64,000 nt of DNA from an uncultured Muribaculaceae bacterium (lineage in GTDB: Bacteria > Bacteroidota > Bacteroidia > Bacteroidales > Muribaculaceae). Both the position numbers and the translations under genes were made by a program. Location of the stretch: contig CAJTTG010000011.1 of the NCBI GenBank assembly GCA_910579185.1, positions 1-64,000 on the forward strand, read 5' to 3'. This document shows, piece by piece, positions 52,973 through 62,558 of the stretch; position 1 is the stretch's first letter; the number at the start of each line of letters is the position of its first letter. The notes beneath the pieces are model-generated. The model saw only the letters and a program-made list of their open reading frames with translations, was not told the DNA's origin and searched no databases.

Positions 52973-55954
52973 ATGAAACGTCTGATTATACTCAGTGCCA
53001 TGGCCGCATCAGCCGCGGCCGGGCCGCTCGGAACGACGGCCGCCATCAATGGCGCCGACGCCCGGTCATACTTCGAACGGGGTGTGGCTATGTATGCCGA
53101 CAAGAACTACAACGGATGCCTCGACCAGATGCTCCAGCTGCGCCATCTCGACCCGAATGCGGCCGAGCAGCAGGACGCGCTGTATTATGTAGCCATGGCT
53201 ACCCTCTACAGTGGCGACGACGAGGCACTCGACCTGATGAACGCGTTCCTGATGCGCTTCCCCGAATCGCCGCGCACACAGGAGGTGACAACCGCCATCG
53301 GCGACTATTATTTCACCCGTGGCAACTACGGCGATGCCATCCACACCTACCTCACCGTCAATCCCGACGCTCTGACTCTCGACCGCGCCGAGGATCTGCG
53401 CTACCGCCTCGCCTACTCCTACATGATGCTCGGCGAGAACGACAATGCCCTCAGACTCTTCGATCAGCTTGCCGACACCAAGACCTACGGCAATGCAGCC
53501 CGTTTCTACAAAGCATATATCGCCTACTCCCGGCAAGACTACACCAAAGCCCGTGAGCTGTTCAGCCAGGTCGATACCAACCGCGAACCGGGTCAGGCAG
53601 CCCTCTACTACATCTGCCAGCTCGACTTCCTCGACGGGAACTACACCAAAGCCCTGTCTGAAGCGCAATCACTTCTGGCACAGAACGCCGTGCCGGAATT
53701 TGCCCCCGAGCTCAACCGCATAGCCGGCGAATCGCTCTACAATCTCGGACAAACCGCCAACGCTATCCCGTATCTGAAAACCTATGTCGCCACCTCGGAC
53801 AACGTTCGCCCGACGGCCTACTACATGCTCGGTGTCAGCGAATATGAGACCGGCAACTACACATCGGCAATCCCGATGCTCCAGATGGCTACCGGCGACA
53901 CAGATATCACAGGCCAGAGCGCATATCTCTACCTCGGACAATCGTATGTGGCCACAGGTCAGACCGATGCCGCGATGCTCGCTTTCGAGAAAGCGTCGCG
54001 CATGTCGTTCGACGACCGAATCACTGAGGCTGCGACCTACAACTACATCGCCGCCCGACGCGATGGCGGACGCATCCCGTTCGGCAAAACCGTGGAGACG
54101 ATGGAGAGCTTCCTCAAGCGGTGGCCACGCTCTGTCTATGCCGACAATGTCCGTGAAGGACTTGTGGGCGGTTACCTGACCGACAATGACTACGACAATG
54201 CCCTGCGGATAATAAACGACATTCCACGTCCGTCGGACAAAATGCTCCGTGCCAAGCAGAAAGCGCTTCTGATGCTCGGATCGCGTCTCTACCAGAACGG
54301 AGAGACAGCCAAAGCTCTTGAATATTTCAATGAAGGAGCCTCGCTGCGCTCAGGCAACAGCGACGTGACGCGCCAATGCCGTCTGTGGGCTGCCAACTGC
54401 TACTTTGATCTCGACAATTACGAGGACGCCGCCAACGGCTATCTCGCATATCTGCAATCGGCGCCGACCACAGATCCAAACCGTCTACAGGCCCGTTACA
54501 ACTTAGGATATGCCCGTCTGCGCCAGAAGAATTACGCTGACGCCTTCAAAGACTTCACCGAGGTTGCGGCAAGCACTCAGGCGAGCCGTGCCACACGCGC
54601 CGATGCGCTCAACCGCGCAGCCGACTGCCTCTACTGCCAGCGCAACTTCCCTGAAGCTGCAAAATATTACGAACAGGCCTACGACACTTATCCACAGGCC
54701 GGCGATTATGCCCTGTTCCAACGCGCCGAAATGGCCGGGCTGAGCCGCGACTACAACACCCGTCTGAACCTTCTGGAACAGATGCTCGACAAATTCCCGT
54801 CGTCGGCTCTCGCACCCGACGCGTTGCTCGCGAAAGCAGAGACCTACAACGTGATGAAACGCCCGACAGAAGCCGTTGAAGCCCTGCGTCAGGTTGTGGA
54901 ATCGTATCCCTCGACAGCCCAGGGTCGCCAGGCATCGCTCACGCTGGCCGTAACACTACTCAACAACGGCAACCGCGACGGTGCGATCGAAGCCTACCGC
55001 AGCGTGGTTGAGAACTACCCGACCAGCCAGGAGGCACGCGTGGCTATCGACGACCTCAAGAACATATACGCAGAGGAAGGCCGCCTGCCGGAGTACGTAA
55101 TGTTTGTCAACTCCGTGCCCGACGCGCCCAAGATCGAGATCTCGCAGCTTGAATCGACAGCCTTTGAGACAGCAGAGGAACGCTACCTCTCACGTCAGGA
55201 TGCATCCCGTCTTGAAGACTATATCAAGCAGTTCCCCGGCGGAGCCAACACCCCGAAAGCCTTGCTCTATCTGGCCGACGAAGCCTCGCAGAAAGGGAAT
55301 CAGGAGACGGCGGTTGCCTATGCCACACGCATCGTGACCGAATATCCCGACGCATCTGAGGCAGAGGACGCCCTGCTGATCAAGGCCGACGGCGAGGCCG
55401 CTCTCGGCAAAGGGGAGCTGGCTCTCACCTCCTACAGAAAGCTCGCGGCCAAGGCCTCGACACCGGAAATGCTTCGCGATGCCCGTACAGGAATCATGCA
55501 GACCGCCATTGATCTCAACCGCTACGATGATGTCCTGGAGGCCACCGAACAGCTCCTGTCATCGTCGGCAGTCAACGCCGAGGCCGACCAGATCCGGTTC
55601 TCACGTGCTGTGGCTCTCGACCGTCTCGGCCGTCACGACGAAGCTTATGAGCTCTGGACACCGCTGGCAAAAGACCCGTCGACCCTGACCGGCTCCAAGA
55701 GTGCCGTCTACATGATCGAATCACTGGCAGCGGCAGGCAATGACAGCCGTGCCGAAAAGATGGCCAACGACTTCATTGACACCGGATCGCCCCACAACTA
55801 CTGGTATGCCCGTGGCTTCATAGCCTACAGCGACATTCTCCGCCGTCAGGGCAAGACCTTCGAGGCCGACGAGTATCTCAAGGCACTGAAATCGAATTAT
55901 CCCGACACCGATCCCGATATTTTCGACATGATCGACTCACGACTCAAACAATAA
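52973..55954 (+). CDS. Large secreted tetratricopeptide-repeat protein
   Basis: About 993 residues with a signal peptide (MKRLIILSAMAASAAAGPLGTTAA). Most of the protein is TPR or TPR-like helices from about residue 30 to the end. Examples are ARSYFERGVAMYADKNYNGCLDQML, RYRLAYSYMMLGENDNALRLFDQLA, ARFYKAYIAYSRQDYTKARELFSQV, and ALYYICQLDFLDGNYTKALSEAQSL. Probably periplasmic or outer-membrane associated scaffold. It is followed 13 nt later by an outer-membrane barrel gene, and the pair likely functions together at the envelope. No enzymatic motif is seen. Confidence 0.88.
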   Translation: MKRLIILSAMAASAAAGPLGTTAAINGADARSYFERGVAMYADKNYNGCLDQMLQLRHLDPNAAEQQDALYYVAMATLYSGDDEALDLMNAFLMRFPESPRTQEVTTAIGDYYFTRGNYGDAIHTYLTVNPDALTLDRAEDLRYRLAYSYMMLGENDNALRLFDQLADTKTYGNAARFYKAYIAYSRQDYTKARELFSQVDTNREPGQAALYYICQLDFLDGNYTKALSEAQSLLAQNAVPEFAPELNRIAGESLYNLGQTANAIPYLKTYVATSDNVRPTAYYMLGVSEYETGNYTSAIPMLQMATGDTDITGQSAYLYLGQSYVATGQTDAAMLAFEKASRMSFDDRITEAATYNYIAARRDGGRIPFGKTVETMESFLKRWPRSVYADNVREGLVGGYLTDNDYDNALRIINDIPRPSDKMLRAKQKALLMLGSRLYQNGETAKALEYFNEGASLRSGNSDVTRQCRLWAANCYFDLDNYEDAANGYLAYLQSAPTTDPNRLQARYNLGYARLRQKNYADAFKDFTEVAASTQASRATRADALNRAADCLYCQRNFPEAAKYYEQAYDTYPQAGDYALFQRAEMAGLSRDYNTRLNLLEQMLDKFPSSALAPDALLAKAETYNVMKRPTEAVEALRQVVESYPSTAQGRQASLTLAVTLLNNGNRDGAIEAYRSVVENYPTSQEARVAIDDLKNIYAEEGRLPEYVMFVNSVPDAPKIEISQLESTAFETAEERYLSRQDASRLEDYIKQFPGGANTPKALLYLADEASQKGNQETAVAYATRIVTEYPDASEAEDALLIKADGEAALGKGELALTSYRKLAAKASTPEMLRDARTGIMQTAIDLNRYDDVLEATEQLLSSSAVNAEADQIRFSRAVALDRLGRHDEAYELWTPLAKDPSTLTGSKSAVYMIESLAAAGNDSRAEKMANDFIDTGSPHNYWYARGFIAYSDILRRQGKTFEADEYLKALKSNYPDTDPDIFDMIDSRLKQ

Positions 55955-55967
55955 CATCCTTTCTGCA

Positions 55968-57755
55968 ATGATCAACACAGTCAGAAACATAGCTATAGCA
56001 ACGGCACTGGCGGCAACCGCCCTGACAGCGTCGGCACAGGATCTCCACACAGAAGTGGAGGTGCGCTACAAAGAGACACCGCAACTTCGCGAGATCAACA
56101 AGATCTCCATGACTCCTACCATAACCCTACCGACTGAAAACGCCTCAAGGATCCCCTACAGCGCAGCCGACGTGCGCGTCGGTGTGCCGGGCTCGATCAC
56201 GACCCTGCAACCTGCAGCATACGGCGACACCATCTACACGTCGCCCTACCGCGGATATGCGGCTTTAGGTTTCATGCCGAAATTCAACCTCGGAGCATCG
56301 GCAGGCTATAAGTTTCTCGATACCGACCATACCCGTCTGAACGCATGGATGCAATATGACGGGACAGCCTACAAAGGCACTATGATGCCGATCTCCACTC
56401 TCGACGGTGACAGAAAGACATACGTCCGCCGGCAGACAGCCACCATCGGAGCCAACCTGCATCAGGCAGTAGGTCGCGAGTCGTTTATCGACGCCGGGAT
56501 TGACTATACATTCGCCCGTTACAACACCCCGGCGCTGCCTCAGATCCTCCATCAGAACATCCATCGGTTCAACGCGGCCTTGAGCTGGAATCTAAGCCAT
56601 GGCGATTTCCACTATGGACTCGGAGCCGAATACGGCCGATTTGCCTACGTTGACCATCAGGGATATTACGCCATCGACGCACTTGGCCAGACATCAACCG
56701 ACATCAGCCCGATGCGCGAGAACCGGTTCAAATTCAGCGGATTTTTCTATGGCAAATTCGCCGGCGCATCATCTGCCGGAATAGAGCTGTCGCTGAGCCA
56801 CAACTCCTACGATATGGCCTACAACCACTCGTTTGCCCCCACAAGCGACATAGCTCTGACCCCGACCGTCAAAAACCATCCGACTACACTGTCGCTCAAT
56901 CCGTTCTACCGCTTCGACATAGCCCAACTGAAACTGGATCTTGGGGCGCAGATCGACCTCACATTCAACTCCGGGAAGACATTCCACATTGCTCCGAAAG
57001 CACAAGCCACGTGGATACCATCGGATTTCGTGAAAGTCTATGTCAAAGCTACCGGCGGAACATGGCAGAACACCTTGGGATCGCTCTACGACGTGACACC
57101 TTATGCGATGCCCTACCAATCGTTCCGCAACTCGGAGATCCCGGTTGAGGGCGAGGTTGGCGTGACAGTAGGCTCATGGCATGGATTCTATGCCGAAATC
57201 GCGGCCTCATACGCTATTGCCAACGACTGGGTTATGCCGACAATGAATTCCGTAATCACAGCATCGGGCGACGACAACCATCAGCTTACCTCGTTTGCCG
57301 TTCAGGACATAAAGGGCTACAGGCTGCATGGCGCACTGGGCTACAACTACCGCAATATCGTTGACTTCAAGGCATCTTTCGAGATGGCACCGCAGAAAAA
57401 GGACCGCGGCTACTATCTCTGGCGCGACCGAGCCAAGACCGTGGTCGAAGCATCGCTCAAAGTGACCCCGATCAAGCCGCTCGACATAGAACTCGGCTGG
57501 GAATACCGTGGCAACCGCGCAGTCTATTCAAGCTGCGAGATCTCTGACGGCACCAGTCCGCTCCCTACCACCATCTCCGGCATGCGTAGCCTCGGATCGG
57601 TCAACAATCTGTCTGCCGGCGCACTCTACCGCCTCACCTCACAATGGAGCGTGTTCCTGCGCGGCGAGAACCTCATGAACCGCCATCACATGCTTATCGG
57701 TGGCATGCCGGCACAGGGCATCACCGGTCTTTTCGGCGCGACATATAAATTCTAA
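55968..57755 (+). CDS. Outer membrane beta-barrel protein (TonB-receptor-like barrel without plug)
   Basis: The protein has 595 residues with a signal peptide (MINTVRNIAIATALAATALTASA-Q). An N-terminal periplasmic stretch of about 75 residues precedes amphipathic strands starting near GYAALGFMPKFNLGASAGYKF. The C-terminus is a barrel end (WSVFLRGENLMNRHHMLIGGMPAQGITGLFGATYKF) with the terminal aromatic residue used by the barrel assembly machinery. The NLMNR and GITGLFGATYKF segments resemble TonB-dependent receptor ends, but no plug domain is present. Operon with the TPR protein upstream. Cargo unknown. Confidence 0.82.
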   Translation: MINTVRNIAIATALAATALTASAQDLHTEVEVRYKETPQLREINKISMTPTITLPTENASRIPYSAADVRVGVPGSITTLQPAAYGDTIYTSPYRGYAALGFMPKFNLGASAGYKFLDTDHTRLNAWMQYDGTAYKGTMMPISTLDGDRKTYVRRQTATIGANLHQAVGRESFIDAGIDYTFARYNTPALPQILHQNIHRFNAALSWNLSHGDFHYGLGAEYGRFAYVDHQGYYAIDALGQTSTDISPMRENRFKFSGFFYGKFAGASSAGIELSLSHNSYDMAYNHSFAPTSDIALTPTVKNHPTTLSLNPFYRFDIAQLKLDLGAQIDLTFNSGKTFHIAPKAQATWIPSDFVKVYVKATGGTWQNTLGSLYDVTPYAMPYQSFRNSEIPVEGEVGVTVGSWHGFYAEIAASYAIANDWVMPTMNSVITASGDDNHQLTSFAVQDIKGYRLHGALGYNYRNIVDFKASFEMAPQKKDRGYYLWRDRAKTVVEASLKVTPIKPLDIELGWEYRGNRAVYSSCEISDGTSPLPTTISGMRSLGSVNNLSAGALYRLTSQWSVFLRGENLMNRHHMLIGGMPAQGITGLFGATYKF

Positions 57756-57784
57756 TCCCCCCATAAAACAGCGATCATCCAGAA

Positions 57785-58534
57785 ATGAAGCAGACATCAG
57801 ATTGCGTGGTCATCATCCCGACCTACAACGAAAAAGAGAACATATCGGCCATCATTGATGCCGTGATGGGTCAGCCGCACGAAATGGATGTGCTGATCAT
57901 CGACGACGGATCGCCCGACGGCACCGCTGATATCGTACGCCGGAAAATGACAGAATATACCGGCCGCGTCCACATGGTGGAGCGTCAGGGCAAACTTGGT
58001 CTCGGCACCGCCTATATAGCAGGATTCAAGTGGGCGCTCCAACGTCCCGGCTACGAATATATCTTCGAGATGGATGCCGACTTCTCACACAAGCCCGATG
58101 ACCTGATGCGGCTCTACCATGCATGCTCGCAGGAGGGCGCGGACATGGCTGTAGGGTCGCGCTATCTGACGGGGGTCAACGTTGTCAACTGGCCCATGGG
58201 GCGCGTGCTGATGTCGTACTACGCATCGGCCTACGTGCGGATGGTCACACGCATGAAAATCCGCGACACAACAGCCGGGTTCGCCTGCTACCGCCGCCGG
58301 GTGCTCCAGACCATCGAACTCGACAAGATCAAGTTCAAAGGCTACGCATTCCAGATAGAGATGAAATTCACCACGCTCCAATGTGGCTTCACAGTCAAAG
58401 AGGTGCCCATTATCTTTGTCAACCGCGAGAACGGCACAAGCAAGATGTCGGGCGGCATTTTCGGCGAGGCCGTGTTTGGAGTGATACGTCTTAAATGGAA
58501 CAGTTTCTTCCGCAAATATCCCCGACCACAATGA
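57785..58534 (+). CDS. Family 2 glycosyltransferase, polyprenol-phosphate mannose synthase-like
   Basis: The protein has 249 residues. Typical GT2/DPM1 order: VVIIPTYNEKENISAIIDAV (about 8-27), VLIIDDGSPDGTADIV (about 39-54), VERQGKLGLGTAYIAGFKWAL, and the DxD-like EMDADFSHKPDDL (about 97-109). Then DMAVGSRYLTGVNVVNWPMGR, RDTTAGFACYRRRVLQTIEL and GYAFQIEMKFTTLQCGFTVKEVPIIFVNRENGTSKMSGGIF. It would transfer a sugar from a nucleotide sugar to a polyprenyl phosphate carrier at the inner membrane. No C-terminal membrane domain. ATGA overlap with the dihydroorotase gene. Confidence 0.92.
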   Translation: MKQTSDCVVIIPTYNEKENISAIIDAVMGQPHEMDVLIIDDGSPDGTADIVRRKMTEYTGRVHMVERQGKLGLGTAYIAGFKWALQRPGYEYIFEMDADFSHKPDDLMRLYHACSQEGADMAVGSRYLTGVNVVNWPMGRVLMSYYASAYVRMVTRMKIRDTTAGFACYRRRVLQTIELDKIKFKGYAFQIEMKFTTLQCGFTVKEVPIIFVNRENGTSKMSGGIFGEAVFGVIRLKWNSFFRKYPRPQ

Positions 58535-59898
58535 AACAGGAAATCGACCTCAGCAGATCGACACTGATCCGCGATGTTTATATAGTCAATGAAATGCAGT
58601 CGTTCCGCGGCTATGTAGTGGTGTGCGACGAAATGATAGCCCAGGTGGGCAAAGGAGATCCCGAAGCCGAGCTGACAGGATGCGCCACAATCATAGAAGG
58701 GAATGGGCGACTGCTGCTGCCCGGGGTGATAGACACCCACGTGCATTTCCGCGACCCGGGTCTGACACATAAGGCCGATATGGCTACAGAAAGCCGCGCC
58801 GCCGTTGCCGGTGGCGTGACCTCGTTCATCGACATGCCCAACACCAAACCGCCGACGGTCAGCATGGCAGCCGTGGAGGATAAAATCAGGCGTGCGGCTG
58901 AGGTTTCAGTAGCCAACTATGGATTCTTTATCGGTGCCACCGATTCCAATCTCGATGAACTTGCATCGGCCGACTATACACGCGTGGCCGGCGTAAAACT
59001 GTTCATGGGGTCGTCGACAGGCAATATGCTCGTGTCCGATCCAGCGGCTATGGAGCGTATCTTCACAAATGTTCCGGCTCTGATCGCCGTCCATGCCGAG
59101 GACGAGACGCTGTTGCAGAAACGCCGTGAGGCCATAATAGCACGTTATGGCGAGGATCTGCCGATCGACTTCCATCCGGTGTTGCGCGACCATTCCGTAT
59201 GTATCGCGGCCTCACGCCGGATTGTAGAGATGGCACGCGCCCACTCCCATCGTCTGCACCTGCTGCACGTCTCCACCGCCGACGAGCTTGAACTTTTGCA
59301 GCCCGGCCCTACCGATGGCAAGCTGATCACAGCCGAGACATGTCCGCAATATCTCGCTTTCTGCGACGAACAATACCCGATGCTCGGCTCACGGATCAAG
59401 TGCAATCCTGCCATCAAACGTGCTGCCGACCGCGACGCGTTGCGTCAAGCCGTTGAGGACGGACGCATTGACACAATAGCCACCGATCATGCACCCCATC
59501 TCCCCCACGAAAAAACGGGCACGGCACTGACCGCCGCTTCCGGAATGCCGCTGATCCAATTCTCATTGACCCTGATGCTCCAGATGGCCGACGAAGGGAT
59601 CTTCTCAATACCGCAGATTGTACAGAAAATGTGTCATGCTCCGGCAGACATCTATGGCATAGACCGCCGTGGCTACATACGCGAAGGGTATTACGCCGAC
59701 CTGACCCTCGTGGACAACGAATGCGAGCCGTACACCATCACCGATCAATGGGCCATATCACGCTGCGGCTGGACACCGCTTGCCGGTCTGACCGTAGGCA
59801 ATAAGGTTGACCTGACAATGGTCAACGGCCAGATCGTCTACCGCCACGGCGTCACCTTCTCAGTCCCAGCAGCCCACGCCCTCCGCTTCAACCGCTGA
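58531..59898 (+). CDS. pyrC: Dihydroorotase
   Basis: This enzyme closes carbamoyl-aspartate to dihydroorotate, the third step of pyrimidine synthesis; it is a zinc amidohydrolase. About 455 residues. Metal-binding and catalytic segments: PGVIDTHVHFRDPGLTHKADMATESRAAVAGGVTSFIDMPNT (about 60-102), LHLLHVSTADELEL, ITAETCPQYLAF, SRIKCNPAIK, and the catalytic Asp in IATDHAPHLPHEK. I use the ATG at 58531, which overlaps the preceding stop as ATGA; the in-frame ATG at 58495 would add 12 unrelated residues inside the glycosyltransferase gene. Confidence 0.95.
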   Translation: MKQEIDLSRSTLIRDVYIVNEMQSFRGYVVVCDEMIAQVGKGDPEAELTGCATIIEGNGRLLLPGVIDTHVHFRDPGLTHKADMATESRAAVAGGVTSFIDMPNTKPPTVSMAAVEDKIRRAAEVSVANYGFFIGATDSNLDELASADYTRVAGVKLFMGSSTGNMLVSDPAAMERIFTNVPALIAVHAEDETLLQKRREAIIARYGEDLPIDFHPVLRDHSVCIAASRRIVEMARAHSHRLHLLHVSTADELELLQPGPTDGKLITAETCPQYLAFCDEQYPMLGSRIKCNPAIKRAADRDALRQAVEDGRIDTIATDHAPHLPHEKTGTALTAASGMPLIQFSLTLMLQMADEGIFSIPQIVQKMCHAPADIYGIDRRGYIREGYYADLTLVDNECEPYTITDQWAISRCGWTPLAGLTVGNKVDLTMVNGQIVYRHGVTFSVPAAHALRFNR

Positions 59899-60139
59899 CA
59901 ACCACCCAGGACTGCAGTTACAGATTATGCAAAGAAAATGTATGATAATTTCACCCATAAGCATTAAGTGCCTAAAATTAATCCTGAGTCTATTGGCATT
60001 CTGTTCCTGCTACCCTACCCCGACAAGGTGGCTGAAAATATGTTTGGTAGCCGGCATTGAAATTGCCGGGATGTAGCTCGTAGGATCAAGATGCAGTCCC
60101 GATGCAACTCGGTAGGGATGGGAAAAAGTTGGGGCGAGA
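59899..60139. repeat. Gap with a decayed palindromic repeat
   Basis: No gene is seen. Around 60010-60120 lie remnants of the mosaic repeat (TACCCCGACAAGGTGG, then a GTAGGGA piece), much decayed. The same order of repeat remnant then promoter recurs at 62355-62529. Confidence 0.6.
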
Positions 60140-60183
60140 TTTGGAAAAGGGGTGGAGGATGTGCTATATTTGCGGATAAGGGG
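60123..60183 (+). repeat. Duplicated promoter module, copy 1
   Basis: A stretch of about 61 bp nearly identical to 62480-62539 (I see one substitution). It contains the promoter at 60140-60172. Confidence 0.85.
60140..60172 (+). promoter_or_regulatory. Promoter of the tandem secreted-protein pair
   Basis: TTTG (60140-60143), a 21-nt spacer and TATATTTG (60165-60172): a full Bacteroidota consensus. The ATG at 60219 follows about 40 nt after the predicted start point. Confidence 0.8.
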
Positions 60184-60218
60184 TGACAGCCTGATACGGT
60201 TTGACTAACATTCTTAAA

Positions 60219-61253
60219 ATGAGAAGGCTTGCTACTGTTATATTAACGCTACTTGTTGCGCATCTAAGCATATCAGCGTACATTAATCTCAGTTTTGACA
60301 GTGAAACGTGGGGAAACTGGAGGAATAGCGTGATGTTTGGACGCGCATTGGCAGATTGCTTTGGTAAGGACACACTGATAAACGATCTTAAAGAACGACG
60401 GGATTGGGCTTTTGTCGGGCAATTTGATTCACATGGTCATTTAAAACAGCTGAAATATCTGATCAGACGTGAGCGGAATAACAAGAGTGAACGCTCCAGA
60501 ATGGCCGTTGATGATTCTATCCGTGTAAAACTGCAAAAATATTTAATTGACAATGATGTGCCTTTTACATTTCCGGAGGAGACAAACCCATATCTAAAGA
60601 AGACAAAAGAAAGTGTAGTGCAGAGCGCAGAGAGGTGGTTTAAAGGTGGTGGTGTTTGGGAGATGACTGTAAATTGGCCATCACCATTCTGGATGGAAAT
60701 AAAGGTGGACGATCCTTTATGGAATCCTGCCAACTTTATCTCACAGAAACTTGATTCAATACATGGTTTTATGCCTGAGGAATATATTCTTACAGATAAC
60801 CAGAATTTTGAAAAATTAAGTGCGGATATCGTTCCTACCGAAGAAGATTACAACACGGCCCAGTTATTATTTTCGATGTTATATGTTTTTGGCGGTAGGA
60901 ATATGGGGAATTGGCTTATTGAACATAAATTCGCAATAAACATTGGTGTAAATAATGACGGGAGAGTCGAAACCATAGCTAATAAAAGTGGCAACAGTCC
61001 GTTAGACGACTCTATGTTAAGAACTCTTGCCGAGTTCATGAGACTAAGCAATGTCAGAATGCTTGCTCCAAGAGCAAATACAAAGGAAATACAGGTTGAT
61101 TTCCCAGGTATTTATCAGCTTACAGATGATTTTCATGAAGGATCAAAGTTGAAAGCTGATTTCTATCGAATGGGAAACGCATTACGAAAAGCAAGAAATA
61201 TTATCCGGCTGCACGAACGCCTAAGGGTTCAAACAAGCACGAGGATTCATTAA
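60219..61253 (+). CDS. Secreted protein of unknown function (tandem paralog 1)
   Basis: The protein has 344 residues with an N-terminal signal sequence (MRRLATVILTLLVAHLSISA). The frame extends to a TTG at 60201, but the ATG at 60219 fits the promoter and signal peptide better. The sequence is AT-richer than the housekeeping genes nearby. It shares with the next gene an N-terminal NLSF...W..WRN motif, a DS.GH..QLK segment (about 68-78), and a C-terminal region (about 215-310: FSMLYVFGGRNMGNWLIEHKFAINIGVNNDGRVETIANKSGNSPLDDSMLRTLAEFMRLSNV). That region is faintly like a TonB C-terminal fold (DGxV, then a conserved GNSPL). Domain identity is not certain. Confidence 0.7.
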   Translation: MRRLATVILTLLVAHLSISAYINLSFDSETWGNWRNSVMFGRALADCFGKDTLINDLKERRDWAFVGQFDSHGHLKQLKYLIRRERNNKSERSRMAVDDSIRVKLQKYLIDNDVPFTFPEETNPYLKKTKESVVQSAERWFKGGGVWEMTVNWPSPFWMEIKVDDPLWNPANFISQKLDSIHGFMPEEYILTDNQNFEKLSADIVPTEEDYNTAQLLFSMLYVFGGRNMGNWLIEHKFAINIGVNNDGRVETIANKSGNSPLDDSMLRTLAEFMRLSNVRMLAPRANTKEIQVDFPGIYQLTDDFHEGSKLKADFYRMGNALRKARNIIRLHERLRVQTSTRIH

Positions 61254-61276
61254 ACATTACCGATCTATTTTTTATC

Positions 61277-62296
61277 ATGACGAGACTAAAACAATTACCT
61301 TCAAACCGCTATACGATAAGAATATATGATAAGTTACCATATATTGTAATATTGATGATTCTGGCAACAGTTTCTTTATCAAGCCGAGCCTTAAATCTAA
61401 GTTTTAGTGAAAACTGGGCATTTTGGCGGAACGACTGCCAGATCATCAGAATTCTTGAAAAAGAATGGGGTACAGATTCTTTGACAAGGATAATATGGGA
61501 AAAGCCGATCATAGAGATATCGGCGGCGTTAGATTCCATGGGGCATATCCGCCAGCTTAAATCATTTCGTATAATCTCACGAGATATTGATCGCAATGCC
61601 TTGAACTTCCCTTCCTATAAACTGAACCCAGACGAATTGAAACATCTGGAACAAACTTTCATTGAAAATAAGGCTATCATTACAAAAGCTCACACTGAAG
61701 AATTTCCATGGAATATGGATTCTATTGAACCCATTGTTGATCGGTTTTATTCCCAAAATAAAGATGGGATAGACGTAAACATAAGCTGCTCTCTACTGCC
61801 ATCATTCCATCTGAAATCGGACGCCATACTGATTACAGAAGAGAGCATCCAGCAAATCGTAGAGGACTTCAGCGTTTATCCTACTGATTTATACTGCCTG
61901 AATCTAAACTATCAGCAACAAGGGAACACAAATGAAGCGAGGCTATTATTGTCGATGATATACGCTTTCGGAGATTATAGAGTGAACCGATGGCTGGATG
62001 ATTTTAAATTTGAGATGGTCTTGTCGATTGACGATGATGGATATGTAAATGCGATCAAGACCATTGAGGGGAACTCGCCGCTCAATGAGGTTGATCAACA
62101 GACACTTCTGGACTTTATGAGATATAATAATATCGAGTTCTCAGCTGATAAAGGATCGGAAAGCGACAACATCAGGATAAACTTTCCCGGAAGTCTGTTC
62201 GACGAAACGATTTCATCAGAAGGATTCAAAACTCGAATGAATATTCTCGAAGCAAAAGTGAGAGATATAATACAATCAACAAGACGAAACAAGTAA
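61277..62296 (+). CDS. Secreted or membrane-anchored protein of unknown function (tandem paralog 2)
   Basis: The protein has 339 residues. A hydrophobic segment at about 24-40 (YIVILMILATVSLSSRA) would act as a signal or anchor. Paralogous to the gene ending 23 nt upstream: LNLSFSENWAFWRND, DSMGHIRQLK, LLLSMIYAFGDYRVNRWLDDFKFEMVLSIDDDGYVNAIKTIEGNSPLNEVDQQTLLDFMRYNNIEF and a following INFPG. The shared C-terminal part may be TonB_C-like. Probably cotranscribed with the first paralog. No function can be assigned. Confidence 0.7.
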   Translation: MTRLKQLPSNRYTIRIYDKLPYIVILMILATVSLSSRALNLSFSENWAFWRNDCQIIRILEKEWGTDSLTRIIWEKPIIEISAALDSMGHIRQLKSFRIISRDIDRNALNFPSYKLNPDELKHLEQTFIENKAIITKAHTEEFPWNMDSIEPIVDRFYSQNKDGIDVNISCSLLPSFHLKSDAILITEESIQQIVEDFSVYPTDLYCLNLNYQQQGNTNEARLLLSMIYAFGDYRVNRWLDDFKFEMVLSIDDDGYVNAIKTIEGNSPLNEVDQQTLLDFMRYNNIEFSADKGSESDNIRINFPGSLFDETISSEGFKTRMNILEAKVRDIIQSTRRNK

Positions 62297-62354
62297 TGGC
62301 TCGGATGTGTGACATAAATAAATGATACGCAAATACTTCTTTGTGGAGTTGGAG

Positions 62355-62450
62355 AGTGGGGCGGTAGACGGTTCGGAGAACCGTTACCCCGACAAGGTGG
62401 ATGAAGGCCGGCTGGGCGAGTGAAGCCGGACCGCAGTCCCTACCTGTGGA
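62355..62450. repeat. Palindromic repeat cluster 6
   Basis: One family C copy (about 62361-62400) and a degraded family B copy (about 62408-62442) just before the duplicated promoter. Reading frames on the minus strand here are repeat translations. Confidence 0.75.
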
Positions 62451-62479
62451 GGTATGAAAGGTGGGGAGAGAATAGAGGA

Positions 62480-62539
62480 AAAAAGTTGGGGAGAGATTTG
62501 GAAAAGGGGTGGAGGATGTGCTATATTTGCGGATAAGGG
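62480..62539 (+). repeat. Duplicated promoter module, copy 2
   Basis: Nearly identical to 60123-60183 over about 60 bp, including the promoter elements. Confidence 0.85.
62497..62529 (+). promoter_or_regulatory. Promoter of the 62559 gene
   Basis: TTTG (62497-62500), a 21-nt spacer and TATATTTG (62522-62529), identical to the promoter at 60140-60172. Confidence 0.8.
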
Positions 62540-62558
62540 TGGCAATACACGGAACGCG

